Source: Candidatus Thioglobus sp. (lineage in GTDB: Bacteria; Pseudomonadota; Gammaproteobacteria; PS1; Pseudothioglobaceae). From it: a stretch of DNA of 60,579 nt. A program made the position numbers and the translations under genes. Location of the stretch: positions 1-60,579 of the forward strand of contig JABGQC010000004.1 in the NCBI GenBank assembly GCA_018644675.1. The letters are read 5' to 3'. The notes beneath the pieces are model-generated. The model worked only from the letters and a program-made list of their open reading frames with translations, ran no database searches and was not told the DNA's origin. Positions 43,484 through 54,200 of this stretch are shown here, one piece after another. Every line of letters starts with the position of its first letter. Positions within the stretch are counted from its first letter, which is position 1.

Positions 43484-44759
43484 ATTCACGGCCACGATGC
43501 TCAAAATTATCATACATATCAAAACTTGCACAAGCCGGAGATAAAAGCACAACCCCATTATTAATCATATCTTTGGCTAAAGAAACCGCCTCACGCATAT
43601 CTTGTGCATGGATAGTTTTCGCCGTGTGAATGCCGTGCTCAAAATCCATAGCACTTTGACCAATTAACACCACACCAAATACATCGCGATCAATAAGTTC
43701 GAAAAATTCAGCATGGTCTTCATCTTTTGCCAGCCCACCTGCAATTAGAACGATATTTTCGTGCTTATCAATAAGAGCTTTAAGTGCGGTTATGCTTGCT
43801 AAAGCGTTGGTTGCTTTTGAGTCGTTATAAAATGCAATACCTTGTTTGTCTGTTACCCATTCTAATCGGTGCTCAAGCCCTTTAAAAATTTTGACACAAT
43901 CAGTCATTGTAACCATATTTAGGCCGATTTGATCACCCAACGCCAATGCTGCCAAGATGTTAGCCACATTATGCTCACCAATCAATTGCATTTCATCAAC
44001 CCCCATCAATACCTCATCACCCTTTAAAAAGTAACAACTGCCATGGCAAGTCACCGTGCCAAAATCTTGCTCTTGTTTGGGTATATTAATACCAAAATGA
44101 GTGGCTGAAGCTTGCGTAGGAACCAGTGGCTCATCCATATTAATAATCAAATTTTGGCAATAATGATACAAACTTAGCTTCGAATTTGTGTAATGTTCAA
44201 AGCTTTGGTACCGATCCAGATGATCAGGGGTAATGTTTAATACCACACCGGTTAATAAATTTAAATTTTTACTATAGTCCAACTGATAGCTTGACAACTC
44301 CAATACATAAAGCTCGACTTCATCATGCAAACACTCTAGTGCAGGTTTACCAATATTACCACCTACTGCAACTTTTTTACCACTAGCCTCAACCATTTCT
44401 CCTAATAGTTGAGTGACAGTTGATTTACCATTAGAGCCAGTAATGCCAATAACAGGCGCCTGAACATACCTAGAAAATAACTCGATATCACTAACAATAT
44501 CAATACCCTGCTCAAGTGCCCATATGACAATTTCCTCATTTTGAGCAATACCTGGAGAGATGAAAATCTCATCAACTTCTTCTAATGTGGACTTGCTCCA
44601 ACCATCCAGAGCAACCTCTACTGTGGGAAATTCTGATAAAAATTCAGATAGGCGTTGTGGCGCCTGTCGAGAGTCAGCCACTTTAAACGCAATTTTTTGC
44701 TGTAGCAAAAAGCGTGCAATGGAAAAACCGGTTATTCCTAAGCCTAAAACTAGTTTCAT
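43461..44759 (-). CDS. murD: UDP-N-acetylmuramoylalanine--D-glutamate ligase
   Basis: Mur ligase that adds D-Glu. It has LVLGLGITGFSIARFLL at the N terminus, the ATP site GITGSNGKSTVTQLLG, and YVLELSSYQLDY. FYNDSKATNALASITAL and LLSPACASFDMYDNFEHRG are family hallmarks. 432 residues. It stands alone, 6 kb from murC-murB-ddl-ftsQ and in the opposite orientation. Confidence 0.97.
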   Translation of the reverse strand: MKLVLGLGITGFSIARFLLQQKIAFKVADSRQAPQRLSEFLSEFPTVEVALDGWSKSTLEEVDEIFISPGIAQNEEIVIWALEQGIDIVSDIELFSRYVQAPVIGITGSNGKSTVTQLLGEMVEASGKKVAVGGNIGKPALECLHDEVELYVLELSSYQLDYSKNLNLLTGVVLNITPDHLDRYQSFEHYTNSKLSLYHYCQNLIINMDEPLVPTQASATHFGINIPKQEQDFGTVTCHGSCYFLKGDEVLMGVDEMQLIGEHNVANILAALALGDQIGLNMVTMTDCVKIFKGLEHRLEWVTDKQGIAFYNDSKATNALASITALKALIDKHENIVLIAGGLAKDEDHAEFFELIDRDVFGVVLIGQSAMDFEHGIHTAKTIHAQDMREAVSLAKDMINNGVVLLSPACASFDMYDNFEHRGREFKRAVLG

Positions 44760-44823
44760 GCTATTGTTTTATTTTCAGTATAAAATAAGATCATTTTACA
44801 CACTTAATCCCAGGGGATAAATC

Positions 44824-45489
44824 ATGAGTACATTTTCAACAACAGCCATTAGCAGCATCAAAGTTAAAAACAAAGTTTTATCAGATACAATGAGATTACT
44901 CTCTTATACACTTGTCTTTGGCGGTCTAGCCTCTTGGTTTTCAGTAGCCTCAGGCGCTGGATTTGGCGCAGCTATAATGAGCTCTATTGCTGCAATTGTG
45001 GTCATTTGGTTTGTACTGCCTAAAACCCAAAATAGTAACAAAGGTATTTTAACTGCCTTTGCCGTAGCAGGTTTATTAGGCTATTCAATTGGTCCAATGC
45101 TAACACACTATCTAGCTATGCCAAATGGTGCAGACCTTGTCATTCAAGCCTTAACAGGAACGGGCGTTGCTTTTTTTGCCATCAGTTTTTATGCTCAAAA
45201 TACCACAAAAGACTTTAGTTTTTTAAATGGTATGATCTTTTTTGCCATGATTGGCATTATTGTTTTATCGCTATTAAATTTCTTTTTTCTGGAGTCGTCA
45301 GCCTTTAGTCTTCTTATTTCATTTGCAGTTGTGATGATTATGGGTGCTTTCATGTTGAGTCAAATGTCTGCCATTATCAATGGTGGAGAAACCAACTACA
45401 TCTCTGCAACTGTTGGACTCTACCTAGCACTTCACAATATGTTTACTAGCTTATTACACCTTTTAGGTGCTTTTTCTAGCGACGATTAA
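44824..45489 (+). CDS. Bax inhibitor-1/YccA family membrane protein
   Basis: A 221-residue protein with seven hydrophobic segments and a polar N terminus. The layout MRLLSYTLVFGGLASWFSV, AGLLGYSIGPMLTHYL and ATVGLYLALHNMFTSLLHLLGAF fits the BI-1/YccA family: family members regulate FtsH proteolysis or leak calcium. A strong AGGGGAT ribosome-binding site lies eight bases before the ATG. Monocistronic or paired with rppH 22 bases later. Confidence 0.85.
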   Translation: MSTFSTTAISSIKVKNKVLSDTMRLLSYTLVFGGLASWFSVASGAGFGAAIMSSIAAIVVIWFVLPKTQNSNKGILTAFAVAGLLGYSIGPMLTHYLAMPNGADLVIQALTGTGVAFFAISFYAQNTTKDFSFLNGMIFFAMIGIIVLSLLNFFFLESSAFSLLISFAVVMIMGAFMLSQMSAIINGGETNYISATVGLYLALHNMFTSLLHLLGAFSSDD

Positions 45490-45511
45490 GGTTTAACAAT
45501 AGACTTCAATC

Positions 45512-46057
45512 ATGATTGACAATGAGGGATACCGCGCCAATGTGGGCATCGTTATCACCAATGACAAGCATCAGGTTTTATTAGCTAAACGCTATAAACA
45601 AAACTCTTGGCAACTTCCGCAAGGTGGTATTGACCAAGGTGAAAGTGATGTAGAAGCACTTCTGCGTGAATTGAATGAAGAAGTCGGCTTAGAGCCTCAC
45701 CATGTTGATGTTATTGCTAAAACGCCAAAATGGCTACGCTATGACTTGCCTGAATATCACGTTAGACGCTCTCAAAAGCCAATTTGTGTTGGTCAAAAAC
45801 AAGTTTGGTTTTTGCTACGCCTCACTGCAAGTGAAGACAAAATTAAACTAGACACGCACTCTGATATTGAATTTGACGAATGGGCTTGGGTGGATTATTG
45901 GAACCCCATTGAAAAAGTAATTGATTTTAAAAAACCAATTTACGAAGATATGTTAAAGGCGTTAGCGCCAGTACTATTTGACAATCAACATACGGTTCCT
46001 GCGAATTATTCACGCCCTCTCAAATGCTCTGCCATTGTTTTAGATAAAATCAAATAA
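45512..46057 (+). CDS. rppH: RNA pyrophosphohydrolase (Nudix)
   Basis: Removes 5' pyrophosphate from mRNA and so triggers decay. GYRANVGIVITN starts the domain. The Nudix box GGIDQGESDVEALLRELNEEVGL is complete. QKQVWFLLRL and PIEKVIDFKKPIYEDMLKAL fit RppH. 181 residues, near the usual 160-176. ptsP and lgt, common neighbours, are absent. Confidence 0.95.
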   Translation: MIDNEGYRANVGIVITNDKHQVLLAKRYKQNSWQLPQGGIDQGESDVEALLRELNEEVGLEPHHVDVIAKTPKWLRYDLPEYHVRRSQKPICVGQKQVWFLLRLTASEDKIKLDTHSDIEFDEWAWVDYWNPIEKVIDFKKPIYEDMLKALAPVLFDNQHTVPANYSRPLKCSAIVLDKIK

Positions 46058-46094
46058 AATCCCTATCTAATACCTCTGTACACCAATATCCAAT

Positions 46095-46103
46095 TGGTAT
46101 AAT
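46095..46103 (+). promoter_or_regulatory. Extended -10 promoter of the hom-thrC operon
   Basis: TGGTATAAT, 43 bases before the hom GTG. The overlapping CCAATTGG (46090-46097) is a small palindrome that could bind a regulator. No threonine-leader peptide or attenuator is visible. Confidence 0.55.
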
Positions 46104-46145
46104 TCACCTCTTATTAAGATTTTTTTAAAAAAAGGATTTGGTGAC

Positions 46146-47423
46146 GTGAATATTGGAATTTTAGGATTAGGCACTGTTGGTGGTGGCGTAGTAAATGTTT
46201 TAAGTAAAAATGAAAATGAAATTTTTGCTCGCACTGGCGAACAAATCAACATTATTCACGCTGCAGTTAAGCACCTCTCCGAGCCCAGAATTTGCGCAGA
46301 TGATGACATTAATATTACCGAAGACGCCTTTGAAGTTGTTAATAATCCAGAAGTAGATGTTGTTTTAGAGCTAATCGGTGGCACCACCATTGCCAAAGAA
46401 TTAGTAGTAGCGGCAATTAACAACAATAAACATGTTATCACCGCCAACAAAGCTTTAATTGCCACACACGGTAACGAGCTACTTACACTGGCTAAAGAAA
46501 AGAATGTGCATTTGCTATTTGAGGCTGCTGTTGCAGGCGGCATTCCTATTCTAAAATCTTTAGAGCAAGGCTTAAGTGCTAATAAAATTGAATTAGTCGC
46601 TGGAATCATTAACGGCACAGGAAACTTCATTCTTACTGAAATGCGAGATAAAGGTAGAGATTTTTCCGATGTTTTAAAAGAGGCTCAAGATTTAGGCTAT
46701 GCCGAGGCAGATCCGACTTTTGATGTAGAAGGTATTGATGCTGCTCACAAACTTGCCATCCTGGCCTCTATCGCTTTCGGCTGTGAATTACAAATGGATA
46801 AAGTATCTACCGAAGGCATTAGTGAAATTAGCGGTGAAGACGTCGCATTTGCAACTGAACTTAACTATTCAATCAAACACTTGGGTATTGCCAAAAAAGT
46901 TGATGGCGAATTACAAATGCGTGTTCATCCAACGCTCATTCCAAAAACACAGCTACTGGCCAATGTTGACGGGGTAATGAATGCAGTACTGGTTAAAGGT
47001 AATGCAGTAGGACCAACACTTTATTATGGCGCAGGTGCGGGTGATGAAGCCACAGCTAGCGCTGTGATTGCAGATTTAGTTGATATTATTAAAAATACCG
47101 TAAGTCATGATGTGCTAGGCTGGAAATCTCTCACTGAAATCCCTAACTGTGATGTTAACAATATTGAAAGTGTTTTTTATTTGCGCCTACTAGCCACTGA
47201 CAAGCCTGGTGCGCTTGCTGATATTACAACCACACTAGCCAAACACAATATTAGCGTTGAGTCTGTCATCCAAAAACAAATTGATGCACAAAATAATGCT
47301 CACATTGCAATCATTACCAATAGCGTCACCACTGCTAATTTAAACGCTGCTATAACAGAAATCCAAAGTCATGAATTCATCCAAGAGGATGTTAAAATTA
47401 TTCATGTAGAAAACCTTGATTAA
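46146..47423 (+). CDS. hom: Homoserine dehydrogenase
   Basis: Reduces aspartate semialdehyde to homoserine, the branch to threonine and methionine. The NAD(P) fold IGILGLGTVGGGVV is followed by the catalytic domain (INGTGNFILTEM, EADPTFDVEGIDAAHKLAIL) and an ACT domain at about 345-420 (ATDKPGALADITTTLAKHNIS) for feedback inhibition. GTG start, 425 residues. AAAAGGATTTGG precedes it. Followed by thrC after 12 bases. Confidence 0.97.
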   Translation: MNIGILGLGTVGGGVVNVLSKNENEIFARTGEQINIIHAAVKHLSEPRICADDDINITEDAFEVVNNPEVDVVLELIGGTTIAKELVVAAINNNKHVITANKALIATHGNELLTLAKEKNVHLLFEAAVAGGIPILKSLEQGLSANKIELVAGIINGTGNFILTEMRDKGRDFSDVLKEAQDLGYAEADPTFDVEGIDAAHKLAILASIAFGCELQMDKVSTEGISEISGEDVAFATELNYSIKHLGIAKKVDGELQMRVHPTLIPKTQLLANVDGVMNAVLVKGNAVGPTLYYGAGAGDEATASAVIADLVDIIKNTVSHDVLGWKSLTEIPNCDVNNIESVFYLRLLATDKPGALADITTTLAKHNISVESVIQKQIDAQNNAHIAIITNSVTTANLNAAITEIQSHEFIQEDVKIIHVENLD

Positions 47424-47435
47424 GGAGAAAATACA

Positions 47436-48500
47436 ATGAGATACACAGGCCTAATTGAAAACTATCGTGACAGACTTCCTGTTAGCGATTCAACTAAACT
47501 GATCAGTCTTGGTGAGGGTAACACCCCTCTTATTCGACTAGAAAATATTCCCGCCACACTTGGTAAAGATGTGGATATTTACATTAAATATGAAGGCCTT
47601 AATCCAACTGGATCTTTTAAAGATCGCGGCATGACAATGGCAGTGACTAAAGCAGTCGAAGCAGGCTCTAAAGCTATTATTTGTGCCTCAACAGGCAATA
47701 CCTCTGCAGCTGCTGCAGCCTACGCCGCTCGTGCAGGTATTAAAGCATTCGTACTAATCCCTGAAGGAAAAATTGCCTTAGGTAAGCTAGCTCAAGCCAT
47801 GATTCATGGTGCGGTTATCATCCAAATCAAAGGTAATTTTGATGATGGCATGCGTCTTGTTAAAGAAGTGGCTGATCACGCACCGGTGGCGATTGTAAAC
47901 TCAATCAATCCTTATCGATTACAAGGTCAAAAAACAGCTGCGTTTGAAATTATCGAGGAGCTGGGTGATGCACCAGATTATCACTGTCTACCTGTTGGTA
48001 ATGCAGGCAATATCTCAGCACACTGGATGGGCTACAAAGAATACCATGAAGATAAAAAAGCAAGTAGCACGCCAAAAATGGTAGGTTATCAAGCGGCAGG
48101 TGCAGCGCCTTTTGTCAAGGGTGCGATGGTTGATAATCCTGAAACCGTTGCCACCGCTATTCGCATTGGTCATCCGCAAAGTTGGGAGTTGGCTCATAAA
48201 GTAGAAAAAGAGTCTAATGGTTGGTTTGATTCACTAACCGATACAGAGATTTTAAGTGCACAAAAACTATTAACCGAACAAGAAGGTATTTTCTGTGAAC
48301 CTGCTTCTGCTACTTCGCTAGCTGGTGCAATGCGCGACATTCAAAGTGGTAAGATCCCTGAAGGGTCTAAAGTAGTTTGCACCTTAACAGGTCATGGCCT
48401 GAAAGATCCAGATACTGCCATTTCACAGTGTACTGATGAGATGATTAATATCAATCCAGTCATGAGTGAAGTGCGTGATGCAATCTTAAATAATATGTAA
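47436..48500 (+). CDS. thrC: Threonine synthase
   Basis: PLP enzyme that turns phosphohomoserine into threonine. The PLP Lys lies in NPTGSFKDRGMTMA. CASTGNTSAAAAAYAARAG, PVGNAGNISAHWMGY and CTLTGHGLKDP match the short (class Ib) type of about 350 residues. AAGGAG lies before the ATG. homoserine kinase (thrB) is not in the operon. Confidence 0.97.
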   Translation: MRYTGLIENYRDRLPVSDSTKLISLGEGNTPLIRLENIPATLGKDVDIYIKYEGLNPTGSFKDRGMTMAVTKAVEAGSKAIICASTGNTSAAAAAYAARAGIKAFVLIPEGKIALGKLAQAMIHGAVIIQIKGNFDDGMRLVKEVADHAPVAIVNSINPYRLQGQKTAAFEIIEELGDAPDYHCLPVGNAGNISAHWMGYKEYHEDKKASSTPKMVGYQAAGAAPFVKGAMVDNPETVATAIRIGHPQSWELAHKVEKESNGWFDSLTDTEILSAQKLLTEQEGIFCEPASATSLAGAMRDIQSGKIPEGSKVVCTLTGHGLKDPDTAISQCTDEMININPVMSEVRDAILNNM

Positions 48501-48531
48501 ATCTACCAGTCTTGTGTAGATTTTAGGGGAA

Positions 48532-49428
48532 ATGATGTCGTATCAAACTATCGATCAAACTATTGGCAACACCCCTTTAGTCAAGCTACAACGCCTTAAT
48601 CCCAATTCATCAAACACTGTTTTGGTAAAACTTGAGGGCGACAACCCGGCAGGATCAGTTAAAGATCGAGCAGCTTTTAACATGATCGCTCAAGCTGAAA
48701 ACCGAGGTGATATCAAACCAGGCGACACCCTCATTGAGGCGACCAGCGGCAATACAGGTATTGCACTAGCAATGGTGGCTGCCATTAAAGGCTATAAAAT
48801 GATGCTGATCATGCCTGAAAACCTCTCTCAAGAGCGTCGTGATGCGATGACTGCCTATGGCGCCGAACTACTCATTGTTACTCAAGAAGCGGGTATGGAA
48901 GGCGCGAGAGATTTAGCTGACAAACTTGAACGAGATGGTAAAGGTGTACAACTCAACCAGTTTGCTAATTTTGATAATTCGGGTGCGCATATTAATTCAA
49001 CTGCGCAAGAAATTTGGAAAGACACCCAGGGTCAAGTAACGCACTTTGTCTCAGCTATGGGTACAACAGGCACCATCATGGGTGTTTCTACAGCACTCAA
49101 ACAAAAAAATAACGACATTCAAATTATTGGTGTACAGCCAGAAGATGGCGCTCAAATTGCAGGCATTCGTCGCTGGACACCAGAATATTTGCCTAAAATT
49201 TTTGATGCCTCAAAAGTAGATGCTGTAATGGATGTCTCTCAACTTTCAGCAGAAAAAACCACACGTGAGCTCGCTACCCAAGAAGGTATTTTCGCTGGCG
49301 TATCGTCTGGTGGCGCAGTTGCAGCAGCACTGGAGCTTTCTACACAGGTCAATAACGCAACCATCGTCACAATTGTATGTGATCGTGGCGATAGATACTT
49401 ATCAACCGGTCTTTTTAACGCAGTGTAA
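48532..49428 (+). CDS. cysM: Cysteine synthase B
   Basis: PLP enzyme making cysteine from O-acetylserine and sulfide or thiosulfate. The PLP Lys is in NPAGSVKDRAAFNM. EATSGNTGIALAMVAAIKGYKM and SAMGTTGTIMGVS follow. IRRWTPEYLPKIFD is characteristic of CysM rather than CysK. 298 residues. It may be read through from hom-thrC 31 bases before it. In a thiosulfate-using cell, a CysM that accepts thiosulfate would fit. Confidence 0.94.
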   Translation: MMSYQTIDQTIGNTPLVKLQRLNPNSSNTVLVKLEGDNPAGSVKDRAAFNMIAQAENRGDIKPGDTLIEATSGNTGIALAMVAAIKGYKMMLIMPENLSQERRDAMTAYGAELLIVTQEAGMEGARDLADKLERDGKGVQLNQFANFDNSGAHINSTAQEIWKDTQGQVTHFVSAMGTTGTIMGVSTALKQKNNDIQIIGVQPEDGAQIAGIRRWTPEYLPKIFDASKVDAVMDVSQLSAEKTTRELATQEGIFAGVSSGGAVAAALELSTQVNNATIVTIVCDRGDRYLSTGLFNAV

Positions 49429-49431
49429 GTA

Positions 49432-50703
49432 ATGCGCAGATATCTCTCGCATCAGTTTCCCAATGAGATAAAAACCTACCTATCTTTAATAGCTGCCAGT
49501 ATGCTCGCCGTTGTTGCTATTGATTTTTTTCTACTTTCTAGTGATTTTGCACAACACACATTTAAACAGCTTGTTGCAAAAAACCCCGCTCTAAGTTTAA
49601 TCATCACCCCAATTACTTTTGTTTTAATAGTCTACATGGCCAAATATTTTTGCCATTACATCCAGGGTAGTGGCATTCCACAGCTTATTGCAGCTAATGA
49701 TTCACGTAATAAAACCATTCGTGAAAAGCTATTGTCGTTTAGGGTTGCCACAGGCAAGATTGTCTTTATTTTTATTGGCATGTTAGGGGGTGCACCCATT
49801 GGCATTGAGGGGCCGAGCATTCATATTGGCGGATCAATCTTTTATGGTTTTAATCGATTTTTAAAACTAAAGCGTAAACTTCTTATCCATTCGCTCATCG
49901 CCATTGGTGGCAGTGCCGGTCTGATTGTTGCTTTCAATGCACCACTGGCAGGGTTTTTATTTGCTTATGAGGAAATCGGTCGAAAACTCAAAAAACAAGC
50001 GCTGGTATTGATTGCCATTGTTAGTGCCTTAGTTTACACGCTCACCTTGGCTTATCGAGGTAACACCCCTTACCTGGGTGATTTATCCGCCTACTCACTA
50101 AATCTTGAGCTGCTTTGGCAGCTAATACCTTTAGCCATTCTAACAGGTGTTGTTGGTGGATTATTCTCCAGAATAACTCTGTATTTAATCGCTAAATTTA
50201 TCAGTCACAGCAAAGCTCGCGTGATCGCTATCGCCTTATTCTTAGGGCTAATTATTGGACTATTTAACTACCTATCAGCTGGAAAAATTGCCGGATCTGG
50301 GCGTGACGAAGTTATCTTTATGCTAGCAGGTAACCCACTAGGGCTTGAGTTTGTACTCATGAAGTATTTTGCCACTCTGACTTCTTTAGCCTCGACCATT
50401 CCTGGCGGGTTGTTTATGCCAAGCATCTCAATTGGTGCTGGTATTGGTGCTGAGATTGCGCCTTACTATTTAAAAATTGATACTCAGGTGATTATTATCA
50501 TGTCAATGATTGCCTATCTAAGCGCTGTAATTAGAGCGCCACTCACTGCAGTTTTTGTGATTTTAGAGATGAGTGCTACTATTAATTTACTCATCCCAGG
50601 ACTACTGGTGGCGTTTATCGCAAACTGGACTAGTAAGCAGATATTTGCCCAACCAATTTATGAAGCTCTAGCCGAAAATTACCTAAAACTAAGTAAAAAT
50701 TAG
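49432..50703 (+). CDS. ClC-family chloride channel/antiporter
   Basis: A 423-residue membrane protein of the ClC family with about 10-12 helices. Ion-pathway motifs: GSGIPQLI, GAPIGIEGPSIHIGG (the gating Glu kept in GIEGP) and GGLFMPSISIGAGIGAE. It lacks C-terminal CBS domains. Transport of chloride or another halide with proton exchange is likely. The start lies three bases after cysM, and the convergent hemJ overlaps its end by four. Confidence 0.93.
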   Translation: MRRYLSHQFPNEIKTYLSLIAASMLAVVAIDFFLLSSDFAQHTFKQLVAKNPALSLIITPITFVLIVYMAKYFCHYIQGSGIPQLIAANDSRNKTIREKLLSFRVATGKIVFIFIGMLGGAPIGIEGPSIHIGGSIFYGFNRFLKLKRKLLIHSLIAIGGSAGLIVAFNAPLAGFLFAYEEIGRKLKKQALVLIAIVSALVYTLTLAYRGNTPYLGDLSAYSLNLELLWQLIPLAILTGVVGGLFSRITLYLIAKFISHSKARVIAIALFLGLIIGLFNYLSAGKIAGSGRDEVIFMLAGNPLGLEFVLMKYFATLTSLASTIPGGLFMPSISIGAGIGAEIAPYYLKIDTQVIIIMSMIAYLSAVIRAPLTAVFVILEMSATINLLIPGLLVAFIANWTSKQIFAQPIYEALAENYLKLSKN

Positions 50704-51122
50704 AATGGCTTAACCACCACTAAAATAACAATGGCCACCAAAATTAACACAGGAAACTCATTAAACCAGCGATAAAACACATCTGAACGTTTGTTTTTGT
50801 CTTGTTTGAATACTTGCAGCAAATACCCACAATAAAAATGATAAACAATCAATGGCACCACCAGAACTAACTTAGCGTGTAACCAATACTGCGTTTTGTA
50901 AATCTCCCAACCGTCAACCACCATCCAGGTGCCCAAGACCACAGCTAAAACCATACTTGGCGTCATAATACCGCGGTAAAGCTTGCGCTCCATTACCTTA
51001 AAACGTTCAATGCTAATCTTATCTTGACTCATCGCATGATAGACAAATAAGCGCGGCAAATAAAACAAAGCTGCAAACCAAGTAATAATGCTAATAATAT
51101 GAAATGCCTTAATCCACAACAT
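50700..51122 (-). CDS. hemJ: Protoporphyrinogen IX oxidase HemJ
   Basis: A four-helix inner-membrane protein (UPF0093/HemJ) that oxidises protoporphyrinogen in bacteria lacking HemY and HemG. The signatures are KAFHIISIITWFAALFYLPRLFVYH with the conserved His, ERKLYRGIMTPSM, and WLHAKLVLVVPLIVYHFYC. 140 residues is typical. Heme supply ties it with hemA and ccmAB in this window. Confidence 0.93.
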   Translation of the reverse strand: MLWIKAFHIISIITWFAALFYLPRLFVYHAMSQDKISIERFKVMERKLYRGIMTPSMVLAVVLGTWMVVDGWEIYKTQYWLHAKLVLVVPLIVYHFYCGYLLQVFKQDKNKRSDVFYRWFNEFPVLILVAIVILVVVKPF

Positions 51123-51207
51123 GTTTTTTCCTTTTTAAAGCACCCTATCTACGGTGCAAACAACCAGACTTAACTACCAACCATTATAGTAAAATAAAAT
51201 TTAATTT

Positions 51208-54200
51208 TTGTTAACTTTACTTCAATTGAAGCAATACCGAGAAATACCCTATAACTACACCTCTTTTTCTGACAAGGAAATTGTCTGTCGATTTTTAGGT
51301 GAAGACGCTTGGGCATTGTTAGAATCTCTTCGCACCAATCGCAACACTGGGCGTAGTGCCAGAATGTTGTTTGAAGTATTGGGTGATATGTGGGTGGTTG
51401 ATAGAAACCCCTATCTCCAAGAAGATTTGATCAAAAACCAACGTCGTTGGAAATCTCTTATTGGGGCGCTTAATTCACGCCTTGACTTGGTTAGAAAACG
51501 AGCAAATAACAACACTAAGGTTTTAGAGCTACTTCAAAGTGCTGATTTAGCTGTGACCAAGTTTGAACACTGTTTAAGTGACTTTAAGCAACATAAAAAA
51601 CGTATTAAGCAAGCCTTGCTCAAAGTAACCAATATTAACAATATTCGCTTTGATGCTCTATCTCGTTCTGCTCATGCAACCGATGCTACGGACTGGCGCG
51701 TAGAATACCCACAAGTGGTTATCACGCCAGATACCGAACTTGAAATTGCTGCTATTGTCAAAGCATGTATTGAACTTAAGCTTACCATTATTCCTCGTGG
51801 TGGCGGCACAGGCTACACTGGTGGTGCCATTCCACTCCACACGCAAACAGCAGTTATTAACACCGAAAAGCTTAGTTTTATTGATGATATTAAAAATACC
51901 AATAATTTACAAAGTGTTAATGTCGGTGCTGGTGTTATTACCAAGCGTGTTAGTGACTTAGCCACAAAAAATAATCTTGTTTTTGCAGTTGACCCCACCT
52001 CACAAGATGCTTGCACGATTGGTGGCAATGTTGCTATGAATGCAGGTGGTAAAAAAGCCCTTAGATGGGGTACAACCATTGACAACCTATTATCTTGGAA
52101 AATGGTAACACCGGATGGATCTTGGTTGCGTGTAGAGCGATTAGAACATAATCAAGACAAAATTCAACTACTTAAATCTGTTAGCTTTAAGATTGATACA
52201 CTTAAAGATGACTGTAAGACTGTTGTTAGCTCGGAAGTTTTAACGATTGATGCTAAAAAACTACGTAAAAGCGGCCTGGGAAAAGATGTTACCAATAAAT
52301 TTTTAGATGGCCTTCCGGGTATTCAAAAAGAAGGTTGTGACGGTTTCATCACCTCTGCAGAGTTTATCTTGCATCAGCCTTTAGCGCATATTAACACCTT
52401 ATGCTTGGAGTTCTTCGGTCATGACCTTAAGGCTGCCGTATCGACCATTGTTGAGATTAAAAATCTTATCGATAGCACTACATCAGTAGATCTTGTAGGT
52501 ATGGAGCATCTTGATGCGCGCTACATCAAAGCAGTCAAATACACCACCAAGGCGAACAAATCTGAGCTGCCAAAAATGGTATTGCTGATTGATGCCTCTA
52601 GCCAGTCACAATCATCACTCGATGAAGCGGGTGAAAAAATTAAGGCCATCACTATTCAAAAAGAAGGCGAGTGTTTTATTGCAAAAAGCTCTAGCACAAG
52701 GCAAATTTTTTGGAAAGACCGTGCTAATACTGCTGCCATTGCCGCTCACACCAACGCCTTTAAAATTAACGAAGATGTTGTTATTCCACTAGATAAACTG
52801 GCTGAATACAACGATGGTATTGAGCACATTAATATCCGCCTTTCCATTGAGAACAAACTAGACACACTTGGCGAGATTCGCACCTATCTGGAAAGTATCA
52901 AACTTGAAACTCAGCTAATTAAGGAGAAGAGTTCAGCAGCTATCGAGCTATTGAATCAGGTGAGCAACCAATGGCAAGAAATTCTTGATCAGTTGGATGA
53001 TTCGGCTATATTTAGACAAGTGCAAACTGCTAAGCGTGTCGTTTCTTATATGGATGAATTTGCCCATCCACTTAATGATTTGCTCATGGGTGATATTTTT
53101 ACTGAAATACGTCATGACATTCAAGATATTCACGCGTCGCATCGTAATGTTCGCCTATTTGTAGCAACACACATGCACGCTGGTGATGGCAATGTACATA
53201 CCAATATTCCGGTACATTCTCATAATGTTCAGATGCTAAAAAAAGCAGAATCTGTGGTTGATGAAATCATGGCTTTGGCTTCAAAGCTTGGCGGTGTCAT
53301 CTCAGGTGAACATGGCATTGGGCTAACTAAATACCAGTATTTATCTGCTGAATATAAACAAGAATTTGTTGAGTACAAAGCTAAAGTTGATCCTAACAAC
53401 CACTTTAACAAAGGCAAACTAATGCCTGGTAGCGGGCTAAATGGCGCCTTTACCCCTTCTCTGCACTTAGTTGAACAAGAAGCGCTCATTCTTGAAAGTA
53501 GTGAAATTGGTGAAATTAATGACATGGTTAAATCCTGCTTGCGCTGTGGCAAGTGTAAGGGTGTGTGTACCACACACGTTCCAGAAGCCAATCTTTTATA
53601 TTCACCGCGGGACAAAATTATCGGCACCAACCTCATCTCAGAAGCTTTTTTATACGAAGAGCAAACTCGTCGAGGTGTTTCGCTTAATCACTTTGTAGAG
53701 CTGGATGACATTGCCGATCATTGCACAATTTGCCATAGATGCGCCAAACCTTGCCCAGTTGATATAGATTTTGGTGATGTTTCTATCAAGATGAAATCTG
53801 TCTTAATTAAGCAAGATAAGCGTCAGACAAACCTAGTCTCAAAAGCTTCAATGGCTTATCTTAATACCACTCAGCCTTGGAAAATTAAATTAGCCAAAAA
53901 GCTGTTGATTGATTATAGTTACAAAGCACAAAACATCGCCTCTCGCCTTGCCGCGCCATTTTTAAATAAAAAGCCTGATAAGACTGTGGGCAAGCCGAAC
54001 GTAGCAATTGAACTGCTTACTTTATTGGATAAGCCACTACCAACTGATACCGGTCTTAAGCCAATGCGTGAGTTATTGGGCATTCATGACAACACCAGTG
54101 TGCCAATTTTATCGCACCCTACCAAGTCCAATGCCGACTCACCGAGTGTATTTTATTTCCCTGGTTGTGGCTCTGAGCGTCTGTATTCTCAAATCGGCTT

